64,000 nucleotides of DNA from an uncultured Photobacterium sp. (GCF_947502415.1 NZ_CANMZV010000002.1:360459-424458); one strand, 5' to 3'; counted from the first letter of the stretch, positions 53,863-63,622 are shown. Notes: generated from the sequence alone by a model not told the origin. Translations and numbers: made by a program.

Positions 53863-54114
53863 ATGGCAAAACCCAATAAAAAAGGACCGACTAAAACGGT
53901 TGATATCTTTTGTAGTGGCTGTAAAACCCAATTGTTTAAATATCGTAAAGGAGGCAAGGGGGCGCTGGTTAAGTGTTTTAAGGAAAGGATCAGCCGGGAT
54001 TATACGCAGGAATCATGTGTTTGCCCTGGATGCAATGCTGTGTTTGCCCGCGACACTTTGGTTCGTGGTACGCCTGCTTATAAGATTATTGGCGGTAAGG
54101 CCATCATGAAGTAG
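53863..54114 (+). CDS. Small zinc-ribbon protein
   Basis: The 83-residue basic protein has CSGC (about residues 17-20) and CVCPGC (about 52-57), a likely zinc ribbon, between Lys-rich segments. No family name is recalled with confidence; it could bind nucleic acid. It follows the GGCT-like gene by 11 bases and closes the pxp operon. Confidence 0.7.
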   Translation: MAKPNKKGPTKTVDIFCSGCKTQLFKYRKGGKGALVKCFKERISRDYTQESCVCPGCNAVFARDTLVRGTPAYKIIGGKAIMK

Positions 54115-54155
54115 TGCTGTATACTTAGCTAACCTCAGGACGCAGGGAAAAAGCG

Positions 54156-54902
54156 TCAATTGAGCTGGGCGAATTGCGTAGGGCATTGGATATCGCTGTT
54201 TTTCAATACTGCTTTTAGATCGAGGATCTTGCGTTTATATGTCGCTTTTACCAGTTGGTAGTCGATCTCAGGAGCAAACCACATTACCAATTTTCGATCA
54301 TTTTTTCTTACTTGTTCGACTCTGAAAGTCTGAAGTTTACCAAATCGGGTGTTAATTTTTTCTTTCCTTTTCACTTCAAAATAGTAATGGTCTACATCAT
54401 TGCTATCTTGCAGTTTAAAATTGAATGCTGTTTTCCCTTCAATGAGGTTATGCCTGATTTGGCTGCCAACAGCGTCTCCATCCATGATCGGCAGATCATG
54501 ACTACTGAAGGTGGCGGTTGAACCGTTGTTATTTATTGATGAGCGGCGGCCATCCGAACTGAATGTTGCCGAGATTGTACCAGCCATCAAGCCGGTAATT
54601 TTTCGACTAAAAGACTGGGTTAAAAAAGAGTTTTGTTGTTCAGACCAGTAGACTCGACTCTGCTGTCTGAGCTTGCTTTTAGCGACCAGCATTTTGATTT
54701 TACTGTATGAGTAAACTTCCAGATTATTGTCTTGCCATTTTAACGTACGTGTTAAATGGCCAATTTTATGCTGGCTGAGATAGATATCATATGTGAATGC
54801 CTTCGTACATTGATGAAAGGCCGGTGATGACGTGGCCAAAAGAACGGTTGAATACGATAAGGCACCGATAGACAAAATTATAACTGTGGAGAGTTTTTTC
54901 AC
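54156..54902 (-). CDS. Exported DUF3108-like protein
   Basis: The 248-residue protein starts with GTG after GGAGG, has a signal peptide (to LLA, about residue 23) and a beta-rich mature part: YDIYLSQHKIGHLTRTL, MAGTISATFSSDGRR, MWFAPEIDYQLVKATY. This fits the DUF3108/DUF6134 lipid-transport-like beta fold as I recall it. Function unknown; lone gene. Confidence 0.65.
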   Translation of the reverse strand: MKKLSTVIILSIGALSYSTVLLATSSPAFHQCTKAFTYDIYLSQHKIGHLTRTLKWQDNNLEVYSYSKIKMLVAKSKLRQQSRVYWSEQQNSFLTQSFSRKITGLMAGTISATFSSDGRRSSINNNGSTATFSSHDLPIMDGDAVGSQIRHNLIEGKTAFNFKLQDSNDVDHYYFEVKRKEKINTRFGKLQTFRVEQVRKNDRKLVMWFAPEIDYQLVKATYKRKILDLKAVLKNSDIQCPTQFAQLN

Positions 54903-55020
54903 CGAGCCTCCGCAAAAAAATCTTAGCTCACACTAATACGTTAGCAGTGTGTACGGGATCACGCAAAAATGTCCTTAATAGGGATTGTTGTTCGGAGTGG
55001 GTCTAGGGTTGAGGAAGTTT

Positions 55021-55043
55021 GCAGGCTGTTTAATGCAGCCTGC
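55021..55043 (-). terminator. Hairpin after the acyl-CoA ligase gene
   Basis: GCAGGCTG and CAGCCTGC pair around a short loop directly past the ligase stop codon; the T-run is lacking, so termination strength is uncertain. Confidence 0.45.
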
Positions 55044-55051
55044 TGATGAGA

Positions 55052-56599
55052 TTATTTCAGTAAGCGTTTTAATATTTTACCCGTTGCGGTCATTGGCAGG
55101 GTATCGACAATTTCGACCTGGCGCGGGTATTTATAGTCAGCCAGTCGCTCACGTCCCCATGCAACAAACGCTTTGCTTGCTGTGTTTACCCCATCTTTGG
55201 TTATGATGAAGGCTTTGACTTCTTCTCCATAGGTTTTATGCGGTACTCCAACCACCGCCACCATGTGTACATCTGGGTGGGTCATGAAGGTTTCCTCGAT
55301 ATCGCGAGGGTAGATGTTGTAGCCTCCTCGGATAATGACTTCTTTTAGTCGGTCGACTACGTAAACATAACCATCTTCATCCATACGCACGATATCACCG
55401 GTATGAAGCCAACCGTCGACAACCGTTTTGGCTGTTTCTTCCGTTTTTTTGTAGTAGCCCTTCATAACGTTATGGCCGCGGATTAGTAGTTCGCCTTCTT
55501 TACCTTGAGGGAGGGTGTTACCTTTGTCGTCAACAACCTTCATGGTAACGCCGGGCAGAGGCTGGCCAATACTGCCAGGCTTACGTTCATATTCAAGGTG
55601 GTTAAATGCGGCAACCGGAGATGATTCAGACAGACCATAGCCTTCGATAACCGGCACGTTAAGTTTGGCTTCAAATTGCTTCAGGATTTCTACCGGCATT
55701 GAAGCACCGCCTGAAATTGCGACCTTCAAGTTAGCAGCAATATCTTTGATAAACTCGCCACCGTGTTTTTCGGCAAACGCAAGCAGGCCGATAAACATGG
55801 TCGGCACGCCTGCAAGATGAGTCACTTTATGTTGGTGCATTTGTTGTAACACTGTTTTAGGTACAAAACGCGGGATCAAAACCAATGCACTTCCGGCAAG
55901 AATAGAGGTATTCATGATCAGTGACTGACCAAAAGTATGGAAGAGAGGTAGAATGGCAATACTGACGTCAGTGCCTTTTTGGTTAGTCAGAGCCTGACAA
56001 GCCTGTGCGTTACATAGCATGTTACTCTGGCTGAGTTCGGCACCTTTTGCCCGGCCGGTTGTTCCTGAAGTATACAGGATGACGCAGGTATCTTCGGCTT
56101 TGCGGTAAACTGCATCGAAATGGTTATCAGAAGATTCCAGCCATTGGTTAAAATTGTGGGCATCCTCCGGAGCAGGACTGTCGTTCCCTTCTGACTCTAT
56201 TAAGATGAAATGCTGACAGCTTTCAGTTTCGCAGAAGCCTTGGTAGCCGTATTGACCAGAAGGCAATGCGCTGTTGCCCTGGAAGCAAATGAGAGCAACG
56301 GCATCGGAGTCATCAAGGTGGTAGGCAACCTCAGGGCCTTTCAGCATAACATTTAAGGGAACAGTTACGGCTCCGATTTTTTGAATCGCGTAGTAGCCAA
56401 TGACAAAGGCAGGAGTATTGGGGCAGGAAATTGCTACTTTCTCGTCAGGTTTGATGCCTAGTTTTACCAGTTGATTTGCAACTCGGTTGACCATCTCATT
56501 GAGCTCTCGATAACTGATGGTCTGATCGTGAAAAATGATGGCAGTGTCATTGCGACGGAAAGTGGCATTGCGCTCTAGGTTTGTAGCAAGGTTATACAT
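55052..56599 (-). CDS. AMP-forming acyl-CoA ligase (long-chain fatty acid type)
   Basis: The 515-residue protein has all ANL-superfamily motifs: ATP loop ILYTSGTTGRAKGAE (about 171-185), EGYGLSESSPV, GWLHTGDIVRMDEDGYVYVVDRLKEVI and the catalytic Lys in TATGKILKR at the C-terminus. It activates a carboxylic acid to acyl-CoA; similarity is to LcfB-type ligases, chain length not decided. An inverted repeat CTGCAAT/ATTGCAG lies 25-48 bases upstream of its start (56624-56647). Confidence 0.9.
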   Translation of the reverse strand: MYNLATNLERNATFRRNDTAIIFHDQTISYRELNEMVNRVANQLVKLGIKPDEKVAISCPNTPAFVIGYYAIQKIGAVTVPLNVMLKGPEVAYHLDDSDAVALICFQGNSALPSGQYGYQGFCETESCQHFILIESEGNDSPAPEDAHNFNQWLESSDNHFDAVYRKAEDTCVILYTSGTTGRAKGAELSQSNMLCNAQACQALTNQKGTDVSIAILPLFHTFGQSLIMNTSILAGSALVLIPRFVPKTVLQQMHQHKVTHLAGVPTMFIGLLAFAEKHGGEFIKDIAANLKVAISGGASMPVEILKQFEAKLNVPVIEGYGLSESSPVAAFNHLEYERKPGSIGQPLPGVTMKVVDDKGNTLPQGKEGELLIRGHNVMKGYYKKTEETAKTVVDGWLHTGDIVRMDEDGYVYVVDRLKEVIIRGGYNIYPRDIEETFMTHPDVHMVAVVGVPHKTYGEEVKAFIITKDGVNTASKAFVAWGRERLADYKYPRQVEIVDTLPMTATGKILKRLLK

Positions 56600-56913
56600 A
56601 GTAATTTGTTCTTATATTTGTGCTGCAATGGCTGGTTGAATTGCAGAAGGCTCTGGCTTTTAAGTGTGGTAATGAAGATAAAAATATTAAAGTTTTTTTT
56701 CAATATAAATAATTATTTTTTAAAGGATATTTGTATCTGGTCATGTATCCGTTTAAAGGTAATAAAATTGTCAAAAATTAACGCACTGATTTTAAGGTTA
56801 TTTTGCCAAAGCTCAGATAATTGTAATTGTGACTGTTTGATGGCGGAAATTTGACGATTTGCTTACTCACTCCTATTTTTTGTTACTGGGTTAACTGAGA
56901 GAGGTTAGGTGTG
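56600..56913. promoter_or_regulatory. Divergent control region with inverted repeat
   Basis: The gap separates the ligase gene and a small plus-strand gene. CTGCAAT at 56624-56630 and ATTGCAG at 56641-56647 form an inverted repeat near the ligase start, possibly an operator for a fatty-acid regulator; it does not match a consensus I can name. Confidence 0.35.
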
Positions 56914-57129
56914 ATGAAAAAAATGAATTCGGCATATCGTCTGCAGATCATTAAAGAAGTAGCGACTAGACGGCGTTTGGCGGAACGCGGAGATCCGATG
57001 GCGTGTCATATATCTCAGTTACTCGATGAACAAAACCATAAGTTACCGATCCCAGATAAACAATTTAATGGCTGTCACTATGATGAGAATGTTGGTGGAT
57101 GGGTGAGTAATTTCTGGGACACTAAGTAA
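56914..57129 (+). CDS. Small conserved-looking protein, unknown function
   Basis: The 71-residue product (MKKMNSAYRLQIIKEV... GGWVSNFWDTK) is basic at the start and aromatic at the end, without signal or metal motif beyond two scattered Cys. TTAGG lies before the ATG. Reality rests on ribosome site, codon use and isolation from other frames. Confidence 0.55.
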   Translation: MKKMNSAYRLQIIKEVATRRRLAERGDPMACHISQLLDEQNHKLPIPDKQFNGCHYDENVGGWVSNFWDTK

Positions 57130-57371
57130 ATGAAAACCAATTACGGTTTTTAAATCAGGCCATTCTTAGAATGAGTCTTTAAAGAGGGAGCTGACCTTGG
57201 TCGAGAGTGCTGAGCTAAGTTGGCTCCTGACAATTTTAATGCGTAGGGAATAATCTAAGTGTCGGAAATATAATGTGACTTATGATTATTTGTTTTCAAT
57301 AGGGCGTGAATACTGGAACAAAGTGATCGACTAAGGTACATTGCCCCGTCAATGTAATATTAGGTCGACGA

Positions 57372-57848
57372 ATGAACTACGTAGAGTTGGATAGTTATTC
57401 CCGCAAGTGGATTTTCACTCATGCATCTATGCCTGTCGAGGCAGACGATTTAGCGCAAATCAAACCATTTACCCAAGCTCGTTCTGCTCAGATTTGGCGA
57501 GAGCATATCAGTAGTCAGAGCCCGGATGCAGATCATTTTGAAAAGGGTGATTGGGCATTCGACAAGAATATCTGGTCGGAGTCGATTGATTGGCAGCAGG
57601 CCTGGGATAGCGATGATGATGAGAATTTACCTTCAGAAATTCTCGAACTCATTGACTGGGAAGACAACACGACGATTTTCTTCTGTTACGAGAAATACAA
57701 TGTCATCGAGACCAAGTGGGGCGTATTTAAGCGAAACTGGAAGAACTTTCTGTTTTTTGATGATGGACCTATGCTAATTGGCCGCAAGAAGAAACAGGTG
57801 CTGTGGTTTAATTCAAATGGTACATATAAGTACGCAAACCGTAGCTAA
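57372..57848 (+). CDS. DUF2947-like protein
   Basis: The 158-residue cytosolic protein is rich in Trp and acidic residues (WIFTHASMPV, KGDWAFDKNIW, FFCYEKYNVIETKWGVFKRNWKNFLFFDD). It matches, from memory, the DUF2947 family of Vibrionaceae, whose function is unknown. Lone gene, convergent with the diguanylate cyclase. Confidence 0.7.
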   Translation: MNYVELDSYSRKWIFTHASMPVEADDLAQIKPFTQARSAQIWREHISSQSPDADHFEKGDWAFDKNIWSESIDWQQAWDSDDDENLPSEILELIDWEDNTTIFFCYEKYNVIETKWGVFKRNWKNFLFFDDGPMLIGRKKKQVLWFNSNGTYKYANRS

Positions 57849-57861
57849 GCTCCTTGCTGAT

Positions 57862-57902
57862 AATGGGGTAACGGCTTCCACTGTGGAATGACGTTACCCA
57901 TT
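57862..57902. terminator. Hairpin between convergent genes
   Basis: AATGGGGTAACG pairs with CGTTACCCATT, and inside it TTCCAC pairs with GTGGAA. It lies between DUF2947-like and diguanylate cyclase stop codons and probably ends both transcripts, though T-runs are short. Confidence 0.6.
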
Positions 57903-57913
57903 TGGTATGACTA

Positions 57914-59392
57914 TTATCTGAATTGATTAAATTCCCGCATTTGCCCTTTTCCTGACAGCTTTGCTTCGTACATTGCTTCATCTGCCCGCTGCAGAACCTC
58001 ATCTGCATTTTGACTGTCTCCCGCCATAGCGTAATAGCAGCCAATACTAGCGTTAAGATGGATTTTTTCTTTTCCCAGATTGATGGGATCCATTATCCGC
58101 GACAAAATCCTTTGACAAGTATGTTCTGTGTCTGCCTGGCTCTTGACCGGATTGATAATGGCAATGAATTCATCGCCAGCAAGCCGGGCAATTAGATCGT
58201 TTTCCCTTATGGTGCGTTTAAGTCGTTCAGCAGTAATTTGTAGGGCTTTGTCTCCGGTTTCATGCCCGTACTTGTCATTGATGGATTTAAAGTCATCAAG
58301 ATCTACAAAGAGTACGGCAAAAGTGTTGGGATTATTCTTCTGCTCGGCTAGATGATGTTTGAGTTCTATATGTAGCTTGCTTCTATTAGGTAAGTTGGTC
58401 AGTGTATCGTGTGTTGCAAGGTGTTCAAGTTGCTGCATTTTTTTGATTGAACGTAGATCAGAGGCCACGATAACGGTTTGGACTTTCTTGTTGCTGTTGT
58501 CCTGAATTGTGTTAATTCTGATAAGCATTGGAATACTTGAGCCGTCTTTGTGCTTTTGCTGCATTTCTCCCTGCCAGTGGTTATTTTTTTTCAGGGTTTG
58601 TTGAATCGATTCTTCAAGCTGACTGTATTCATCGGTATCAGCCAGTTTATGGAAATGCTGGCCGATAATTTCTTCTTTTGAGTAACCGGTGATTTGGCTG
58701 AAGGCAGGGTTGACCATAGTTATGACACCAGAATCATCCATCACCAGAATGGCATCTTGACTGTAGTCAAAAATGTTATCGGCTGCTTTTTGCTGTTTTT
58801 CCTTGTACTGAGAGAGCGGTTTAATCAGCCAGGAAAGTAATTGATGGATGAAAAGGGTACTGAGAATAAACAGGCCAAGCATCAGAAGCAGGCTGAGTTT
58901 GAAGTGATTGTGCTGCATCTGCTTCAATGCTGTTAAAGAAACTGCGATGTACATATAACCGATTGTTTGCTCTTTCAGTTCAACCGGTACTTTCATATAG
59001 AGCATCTCCGCACCAAAGGCGTAGCCTTGTTGCGCAAGTTGTTCAGTATCTTTTAGTTCAGGTGGAATAAACGCAATTTCCTTGTTTATATATTGGCTGA
59101 AAACTTGGTGATCGGTGAATTCAAGTTTTACCCGCGCAATAAGGGGATCTGCTTTGAACGCGGATAAAATTTCTTTGGCTAAAATACTATCATCAAAAAG
59201 CATTGCTGCGTCCAGATTCCGACTAACGCCGTTGGCAAGTACTTGTGTTCGGGTCAGTAGGTGTTCTTGCTCAATGCTCAGATAGACTTGGTGGGTAATG
59301 AGCTTAATTGTGATAAACGCAATCATGATGAAGCTCATTACTGAAATAGTCAGCCGTTGGTTCAGTGTTAGGCGGTTTAGCCATCTAATCAT
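57914..59392 (-). CDS. Membrane diguanylate cyclase with periplasmic sensor and PAS domain
   Basis: The 492-residue protein has two membrane helices (about 15-30 and 163-185) enclosing a periplasmic domain, then a PAS domain (about 205-320, NPAFSQITGYSKEEIIG) and a GGDEF domain with active site RLAGDEF, a functional-type variant. The product-inhibition I-site RxxD is present as REND five residues before it. It should make cyclic di-GMP. Upstream, co-transcribed genes encode a YfiR-like protein and a TonB receptor, so its periplasmic part may be held in check by YfiR. GGAGA precedes the ATG. Confidence 0.92.
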   Translation of the reverse strand: MIRWLNRLTLNQRLTISVMSFIMIAFITIKLITHQVYLSIEQEHLLTRTQVLANGVSRNLDAAMLFDDSILAKEILSAFKADPLIARVKLEFTDHQVFSQYINKEIAFIPPELKDTEQLAQQGYAFGAEMLYMKVPVELKEQTIGYMYIAVSLTALKQMQHNHFKLSLLLMLGLFILSTLFIHQLLSWLIKPLSQYKEKQQKAADNIFDYSQDAILVMDDSGVITMVNPAFSQITGYSKEEIIGQHFHKLADTDEYSQLEESIQQTLKKNNHWQGEMQQKHKDGSSIPMLIRINTIQDNSNKKVQTVIVASDLRSIKKMQQLEHLATHDTLTNLPNRSKLHIELKHHLAEQKNNPNTFAVLFVDLDDFKSINDKYGHETGDKALQITAERLKRTIRENDLIARLAGDEFIAIINPVKSQADTEHTCQRILSRIMDPINLGKEKIHLNASIGCYYAMAGDSQNADEVLQRADEAMYEAKLSGKGQMREFNQFR

Positions 59393-60032
59393 TGTTGTCT
59401 CCTGTATGAACGGTATGGCGTAGGGCTATTCTTAGTAATTGTGAGCTAACTGTCAGCTGCCCTCTTTCTACGTTGTTTATTTCGATGGCTGGTTTTACTT
59501 GATTGTTTATAGAGCGAAGCTCAATCATGCCACCTTGGTCGAGAAAGTTTGCGCTACTGCTGACAGTCAATACTTTTGCGTATTGGGGGATTCGCTGCAG
59601 TTTTCGCATTTTACGTTCCGTTAGGTAGAGGATTTCGCATTGGCTGCTTGCTTCGCTCAAATTATTTAGAGATGTAAAGCTGGCCTGATAACCGGGTAGT
59701 TGCTTTTCTTTTATGAGGTGTGACAGTGTGATGCTGACGTTGTCTCTTCCCAAGCTACAAAATTGGATTTTTGAAAGCTTTTCAGGCCAATGGACAAAGT
59801 TAGCAAAGTGATGGACGTAAACGGCTCTGATTTTGTAGTCTGCATAGTTAGCGAGGTTTGGTTGGGCCGCTACTGCTTTTGGCAATGTTATTAAGCTCAG
59901 ACAGCAGGCAATAGCCAAGCAGCCAATTTCAGGTAACTGGCTATAGCAAAGCTTCCTTAGCAGAGCCCAAAAGTTTTCTGCTCTGGGATCTTGGTGGCTG
60001 AAAACTGTCGGGAACTGAAACATCGCTTTCAT
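59385..60032 (-). CDS. YfiR-family periplasmic regulator
   Basis: The 215-residue protein has a late signal sequence (about 36-55, ACCLSLITLPKAVA) after a polar lead, then the YfiR/DUF4154 domain: IRAVYVHHFANFVHWPE, CEILYLTERKMRKL, GGMIELRSINNQVKPAIEIN. In Pseudomonas, YfiR binds and represses the cyclase YfiN. The ATG overlaps the TonB receptor stop (ATGA), and its end overlaps the cyclase start, so all three are coupled. Confidence 0.87.
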   Translation of the reverse strand: MKAMFQFPTVFSHQDPRAENFWALLRKLCYSQLPEIGCLAIACCLSLITLPKAVAAQPNLANYADYKIRAVYVHHFANFVHWPEKLSKIQFCSLGRDNVSITLSHLIKEKQLPGYQASFTSLNNLSEASSQCEILYLTERKMRKLQRIPQYAKVLTVSSSANFLDQGGMIELRSINNQVKPAIEINNVERGQLTVSSQLLRIALRHTVHTGDNND

Positions 60033-62170
60033 AGGAAGTCCCAGGATGCACGTAAGTAGGCCGTTTCTTCTATTTTGGCTTTCCCCGGTTGATCTTCATA
60101 ACTGTCTTCACCGATTGCATCTATCACTAATTCAATTTTTGGCCAGTTTGGTTTTTCATGCCAGGCAAGCCGCATATCTAATGTACTGACTGACGGGGCA
60201 TCGAATGGTTGGTTACCGTCTGAAAATGTGACGCCTGAATTCACAGCACTTTTGTATTTGAACCAAAGATCCAGTTGCCAGGCCGGCGAAATATCCCATT
60301 GGGAATGAATGGATACTAAATGGTTGGGTTGATGCTTATACTTGGCTGGATAGCCGCCAAAGATATCCGTTTCACAGGTTGCGGATCCCTGGCATTTGGT
60401 TTCGGTATTGATAAAGCTGTAGCTTGTATTTAATCGAAGGTTTTTCCATGGGCTCCAGTCGACAGCTAGTTCTAATCCATAGCTATCAGCATTGAGTTGG
60501 TCAGTGTAATGAGATGATTGGATAAATAATGAACCAGGTACTTGGCTATCATCTAGACATTGACCATATCTGCAGTAGAAAAAAGAGTCTGTCATCATTC
60601 GCAAATGTTTATAACGGCTGTAGAACACTGTGCTGCCGATATATAGTGAAGCTGCAGGTGAATAGCGATGACCCATATCCAGCGTGACGACAGATTCATT
60701 TTTTAAGTTTTCATCACCAAAAGTAAACTTTAACAATGGGTAATAACCTAAAGTATCCTCATTTACAGGTTGCAGTGTGGGCTTGAATAAATAGTGGTCT
60801 GTTGTTGAATCAACAATGGATGGTGTCACTACGGCTCGACCGATACCAGCCCAGAATTTATGTCGTTTCGAGTGTGCATAAACGATACGGGCCTGCGGCT
60901 GAAGCTCAGTGCTGTTGTTTAGGGTAAAGTGCTCTACCTTGGTACCCAGTGTGGTGGTGATGCTGTCAGATATTCTAGATTCAAGCTGTAAGTAATGGTT
61001 GTAAATGTAATCGCTGTTATTAGTATCCCAGCTTATGCGTCCCCACAGAGGAAGCTGTGTATGACTTGAGTTTGGGTAAGAGGCTGTATGGCGGTGGATC
61101 ATACGGACCCCTCCGCCAGCAGTTAACTCGTGGGCCGAATTTAACTCTGTTCGCACAAGGCTTTCAATATCAAGGGTGTAAAATTCGCTAGCGGATGAGG
61201 GTTCTACACTCGAATTGGCATCCCCCCACAGGCTGATTTCATATTCTGTCTGACTTAGCTGCTTTGCCCAGTCAAGGCTGATATAGCCGCCACGGGAATA
61301 GTCATCCAATTCATATGGTGATAGATGAAATGAATCAAGAGTTTTGTTATAGCTAATCACCAACCAGTTATGTTCTGATTTGTTATGATAGCCTCCGGCC
61401 TCGAAGGTCATTTGCGTATTGGAGTTTAGGTAATCAGCCCTTAAACCGGCATTATAGCTTTTCCATTTGTCATCATTAAATGTGTAGTAGTTTGATTTAA
61501 CCCCTTTGGCATAGATTCTTGCTGTGGTGGTTTCAGATAGTGTCAGACCGTAGCGGTAGTTGAATTCGCGGTATTCGTGCTCACCAGCACTTACTTCCAG
61601 GTAGCTTCCCTGAGTGTCCCGGCTATGTTTAGTGATTATGTTTACTACGCCGTTTGCGGCATTGCCACCCCACATTGTTCCTGCTGTCCCGCGGATGATT
61701 TCGATACGCTCTATGTCTGCCATTAGCGTATCGACCGTATCCCAGAATGTTCCTGACATTAATGGACTAAAAACGGTTCTGCCATCAACCATGACAAGCA
61801 GTTTATTAAATAATATTTCGTTGAGTCCACGTAATGATACTTGCCAGTTATATTCGCTAATTTTGGTTACTTGTATTCCCGGAGCAAGTGCAAGTGCTTC
61901 GGCAACAGAGCGTGCTCCGCTACGCCGGATTTGTTTGTTGGAGATAACATAGACAGCGCCGGGAACGGTAGAAAGTGCCTGTTCTTTTCTGGCAGCAGAT
62001 GTCACTGTCATATTCGTGACTGAGAGATCTTCAATGCTCATTGCCAGCAAAGTATCCAGTTCGTCTGCTGTTACTGATAATGAGAATAGTGTTACAACAG
62101 AAACGAAATATATTTTGCAGTAATGATGCAAGAAAGACTTAATATTTATTTGGCTATTCAAAACGTTCAA
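60029..62170 (-). CDS. TonB-dependent outer-membrane receptor
   Basis: The 713-residue protein has a signal peptide (to VTA, about residue 35), a TonB-box-like TNMTVTSAARKE, a plug domain (IRRSGARSVAEALALAPGIQV, VMVDGRTVFSPL, IERIEIIRGTAGTMWGGNAANGVVNIITK) and a C-terminal barrel ending in aromatic Phe-Leu. Ligand unknown; the plug resembles receptors fused in operons with signalling genes. The start is uncertain: only TTG codons are available (62170 used). First gene of the receptor-YfiR-cyclase operon. Confidence 0.9.
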   Translation of the reverse strand: MNVLNSQINIKSFLHHYCKIYFVSVVTLFSLSVTADELDTLLAMSIEDLSVTNMTVTSAARKEQALSTVPGAVYVISNKQIRRSGARSVAEALALAPGIQVTKISEYNWQVSLRGLNEILFNKLLVMVDGRTVFSPLMSGTFWDTVDTLMADIERIEIIRGTAGTMWGGNAANGVVNIITKHSRDTQGSYLEVSAGEHEYREFNYRYGLTLSETTTARIYAKGVKSNYYTFNDDKWKSYNAGLRADYLNSNTQMTFEAGGYHNKSEHNWLVISYNKTLDSFHLSPYELDDYSRGGYISLDWAKQLSQTEYEISLWGDANSSVEPSSASEFYTLDIESLVRTELNSAHELTAGGGVRMIHRHTASYPNSSHTQLPLWGRISWDTNNSDYIYNHYLQLESRISDSITTTLGTKVEHFTLNNSTELQPQARIVYAHSKRHKFWAGIGRAVVTPSIVDSTTDHYLFKPTLQPVNEDTLGYYPLLKFTFGDENLKNESVVTLDMGHRYSPAASLYIGSTVFYSRYKHLRMMTDSFFYCRYGQCLDDSQVPGSLFIQSSHYTDQLNADSYGLELAVDWSPWKNLRLNTSYSFINTETKCQGSATCETDIFGGYPAKYKHQPNHLVSIHSQWDISPAWQLDLWFKYKSAVNSGVTFSDGNQPFDAPSVSTLDMRLAWHEKPNWPKIELVIDAIGEDSYEDQPGKAKIEETAYLRASWDFL

Positions 62171-62509
62171 AAAGGTGGGCTAAAATTAGTTCAACTATAC
62201 GCCAATAGTAGCACCAATCTCAAAAAAGTGAATAATTTCATTGGTTTGTACCGCGTGATTGGTTTTGTGTGTTTATTTTTCAGTGGGATGAATATATTTG
62301 TTTATTGTTGTTTTGGAATACCTTGTTTTAAATGTTTTTCATATTATTGATAGTAGATATACAATGCGAGATGTGTGCCGTTCTTTTGTGAATGAATGAT
62401 GGGGATAAGAGTCAAAAATAACTTGGTTAAAATTGCCTTTAATTTTATTAAATATCATTTAGGAATAATGTTATTTTGTTTTGAAGTGTTTTTCCCTCAT
62501 TTTTTCACA
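62171..62509. other. AT-rich gap, no gene seen
   Basis: This 339-base stretch precedes the TonB operon and follows the pirin gene (same strand). It should hold the TonB operon promoter; no clear hexamers, iron-box or small gene was recognised. Confidence 0.4.
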
Positions 62510-63340
62510 CTAATTTCGTAGTGATGCCATGAGTTGCATTATTTTTTTTGTTCCCATCTCCATATTATGACTGGATGAGTGGACAGAGCTCCCTGATGAA
62601 ATGAAAGGTTGGTGAAGTGGTTCGCCTAAGGTGACGAAGATGCGGGCTCCAAGGTTGCCTGTCTTGATCTCCAGTGGTAAGGGGGAGGGTTGTAATATGC
62701 CCATTTGGCGGGAGTGTAGCTGATTTCCGTTAACATACACATTGCCTGAACGAATATAGACAAATCCAGATGTTTGTCTTTTGTCGGGTTCAAAGAACCA
62801 AGCACCATATGGGGCAATCATAATATCTAAGTACGTAATTGGAATACTGTAATTAACTGGGCTGGTCACATTGTTGTAACTACCGATAAGTATTTTGGTA
62901 GTTGTATCGGCTTCTTCGACCAGCGGAATGTTAGCTGCGGCAATATTGATACTGGATGCATTGGCCATTTCCGGATCACCAGCAGGTAGTGCTGTCCACA
63001 AACTGAATGATTCAACTAATCCGTTATTAGGTCGCATTGTATCTTTGTGAATGACCCCGTTGCCTGAGGTCATAACATGGATATCACCGCTTGCCAGAGT
63101 GACATGGCTGCCTGCTGAATCTAGATGTCTGAGTCGCCCTGCGACAGGGTAACTTATTGCGTCGATGCCAGAATGACCGTGATAGTCCAAGCCAGCAGAG
63201 AGTAATACTTCTTTGGCTTTAAAGTGATCCCAAAGTACAAACGGGTCAAGTTCAGAGATGTTTTCTTCGGTAATGAAGGCCGTAATGGCTCCCGTTTTCT
63301 GTCCGTAGCGGATTTTATTTATCTTTTTTGTATTTCTCAT
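62510..63340 (-). CDS. Pirin-family cupin protein
   Basis: ATG at 63340 (MRNTKKINKIRYGQ) is preferred to a TTG at 63382. The 276-residue bicupin has the pirin metal motif with small changes: GLDYHGHSGIDAISYPVAG (two His), then MTSGNGVIHKD, where the usual HSE is HKD. The C-terminal cupin is degenerate. Pirins act as quercetinase-like dioxygenases or redox sensors; which applies here is unknown. Confidence 0.85.
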   Translation of the reverse strand: MRNTKKINKIRYGQKTGAITAFITEENISELDPFVLWDHFKAKEVLLSAGLDYHGHSGIDAISYPVAGRLRHLDSAGSHVTLASGDIHVMTSGNGVIHKDTMRPNNGLVESFSLWTALPAGDPEMANASSINIAAANIPLVEEADTTTKILIGSYNNVTSPVNYSIPITYLDIMIAPYGAWFFEPDKRQTSGFVYIRSGNVYVNGNQLHSRQMGILQPSPLPLEIKTGNLGARIFVTLGEPLHQPFISSGSSVHSSSHNMEMGTKKIMQLMASLRN

Positions 63341-63622
63341 GACCCAATACCAGCTTTTTGATGTTCCGATGTGCCCCGACAATTCAATTATAGGCAGCGG
63401 TTCACATAAAAATTGCGAGCCTTCAAGGCTGTTATATTGATTAAATCTTAGACCTTGGAAGTTAAATTACTCAAGGAAGAATCATCATAAAAAAGACAAA
63501 TTTATGGGGTGAAATACTGTGTTGCGGTCAGGGTGAGATCGCGAACGTTTATTGAGCAATTCAAACCGATTTGACCCGTAAATCTGTTTATGATCTTATA
63601 CTCCCTTTTGCGGAGTCATACA

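Noticed and set aside
57180..57235. Possible terminator after the small gene at 56914
   Set aside because: GGAGC and GCTCC segments are present but too far apart, with no T-run.
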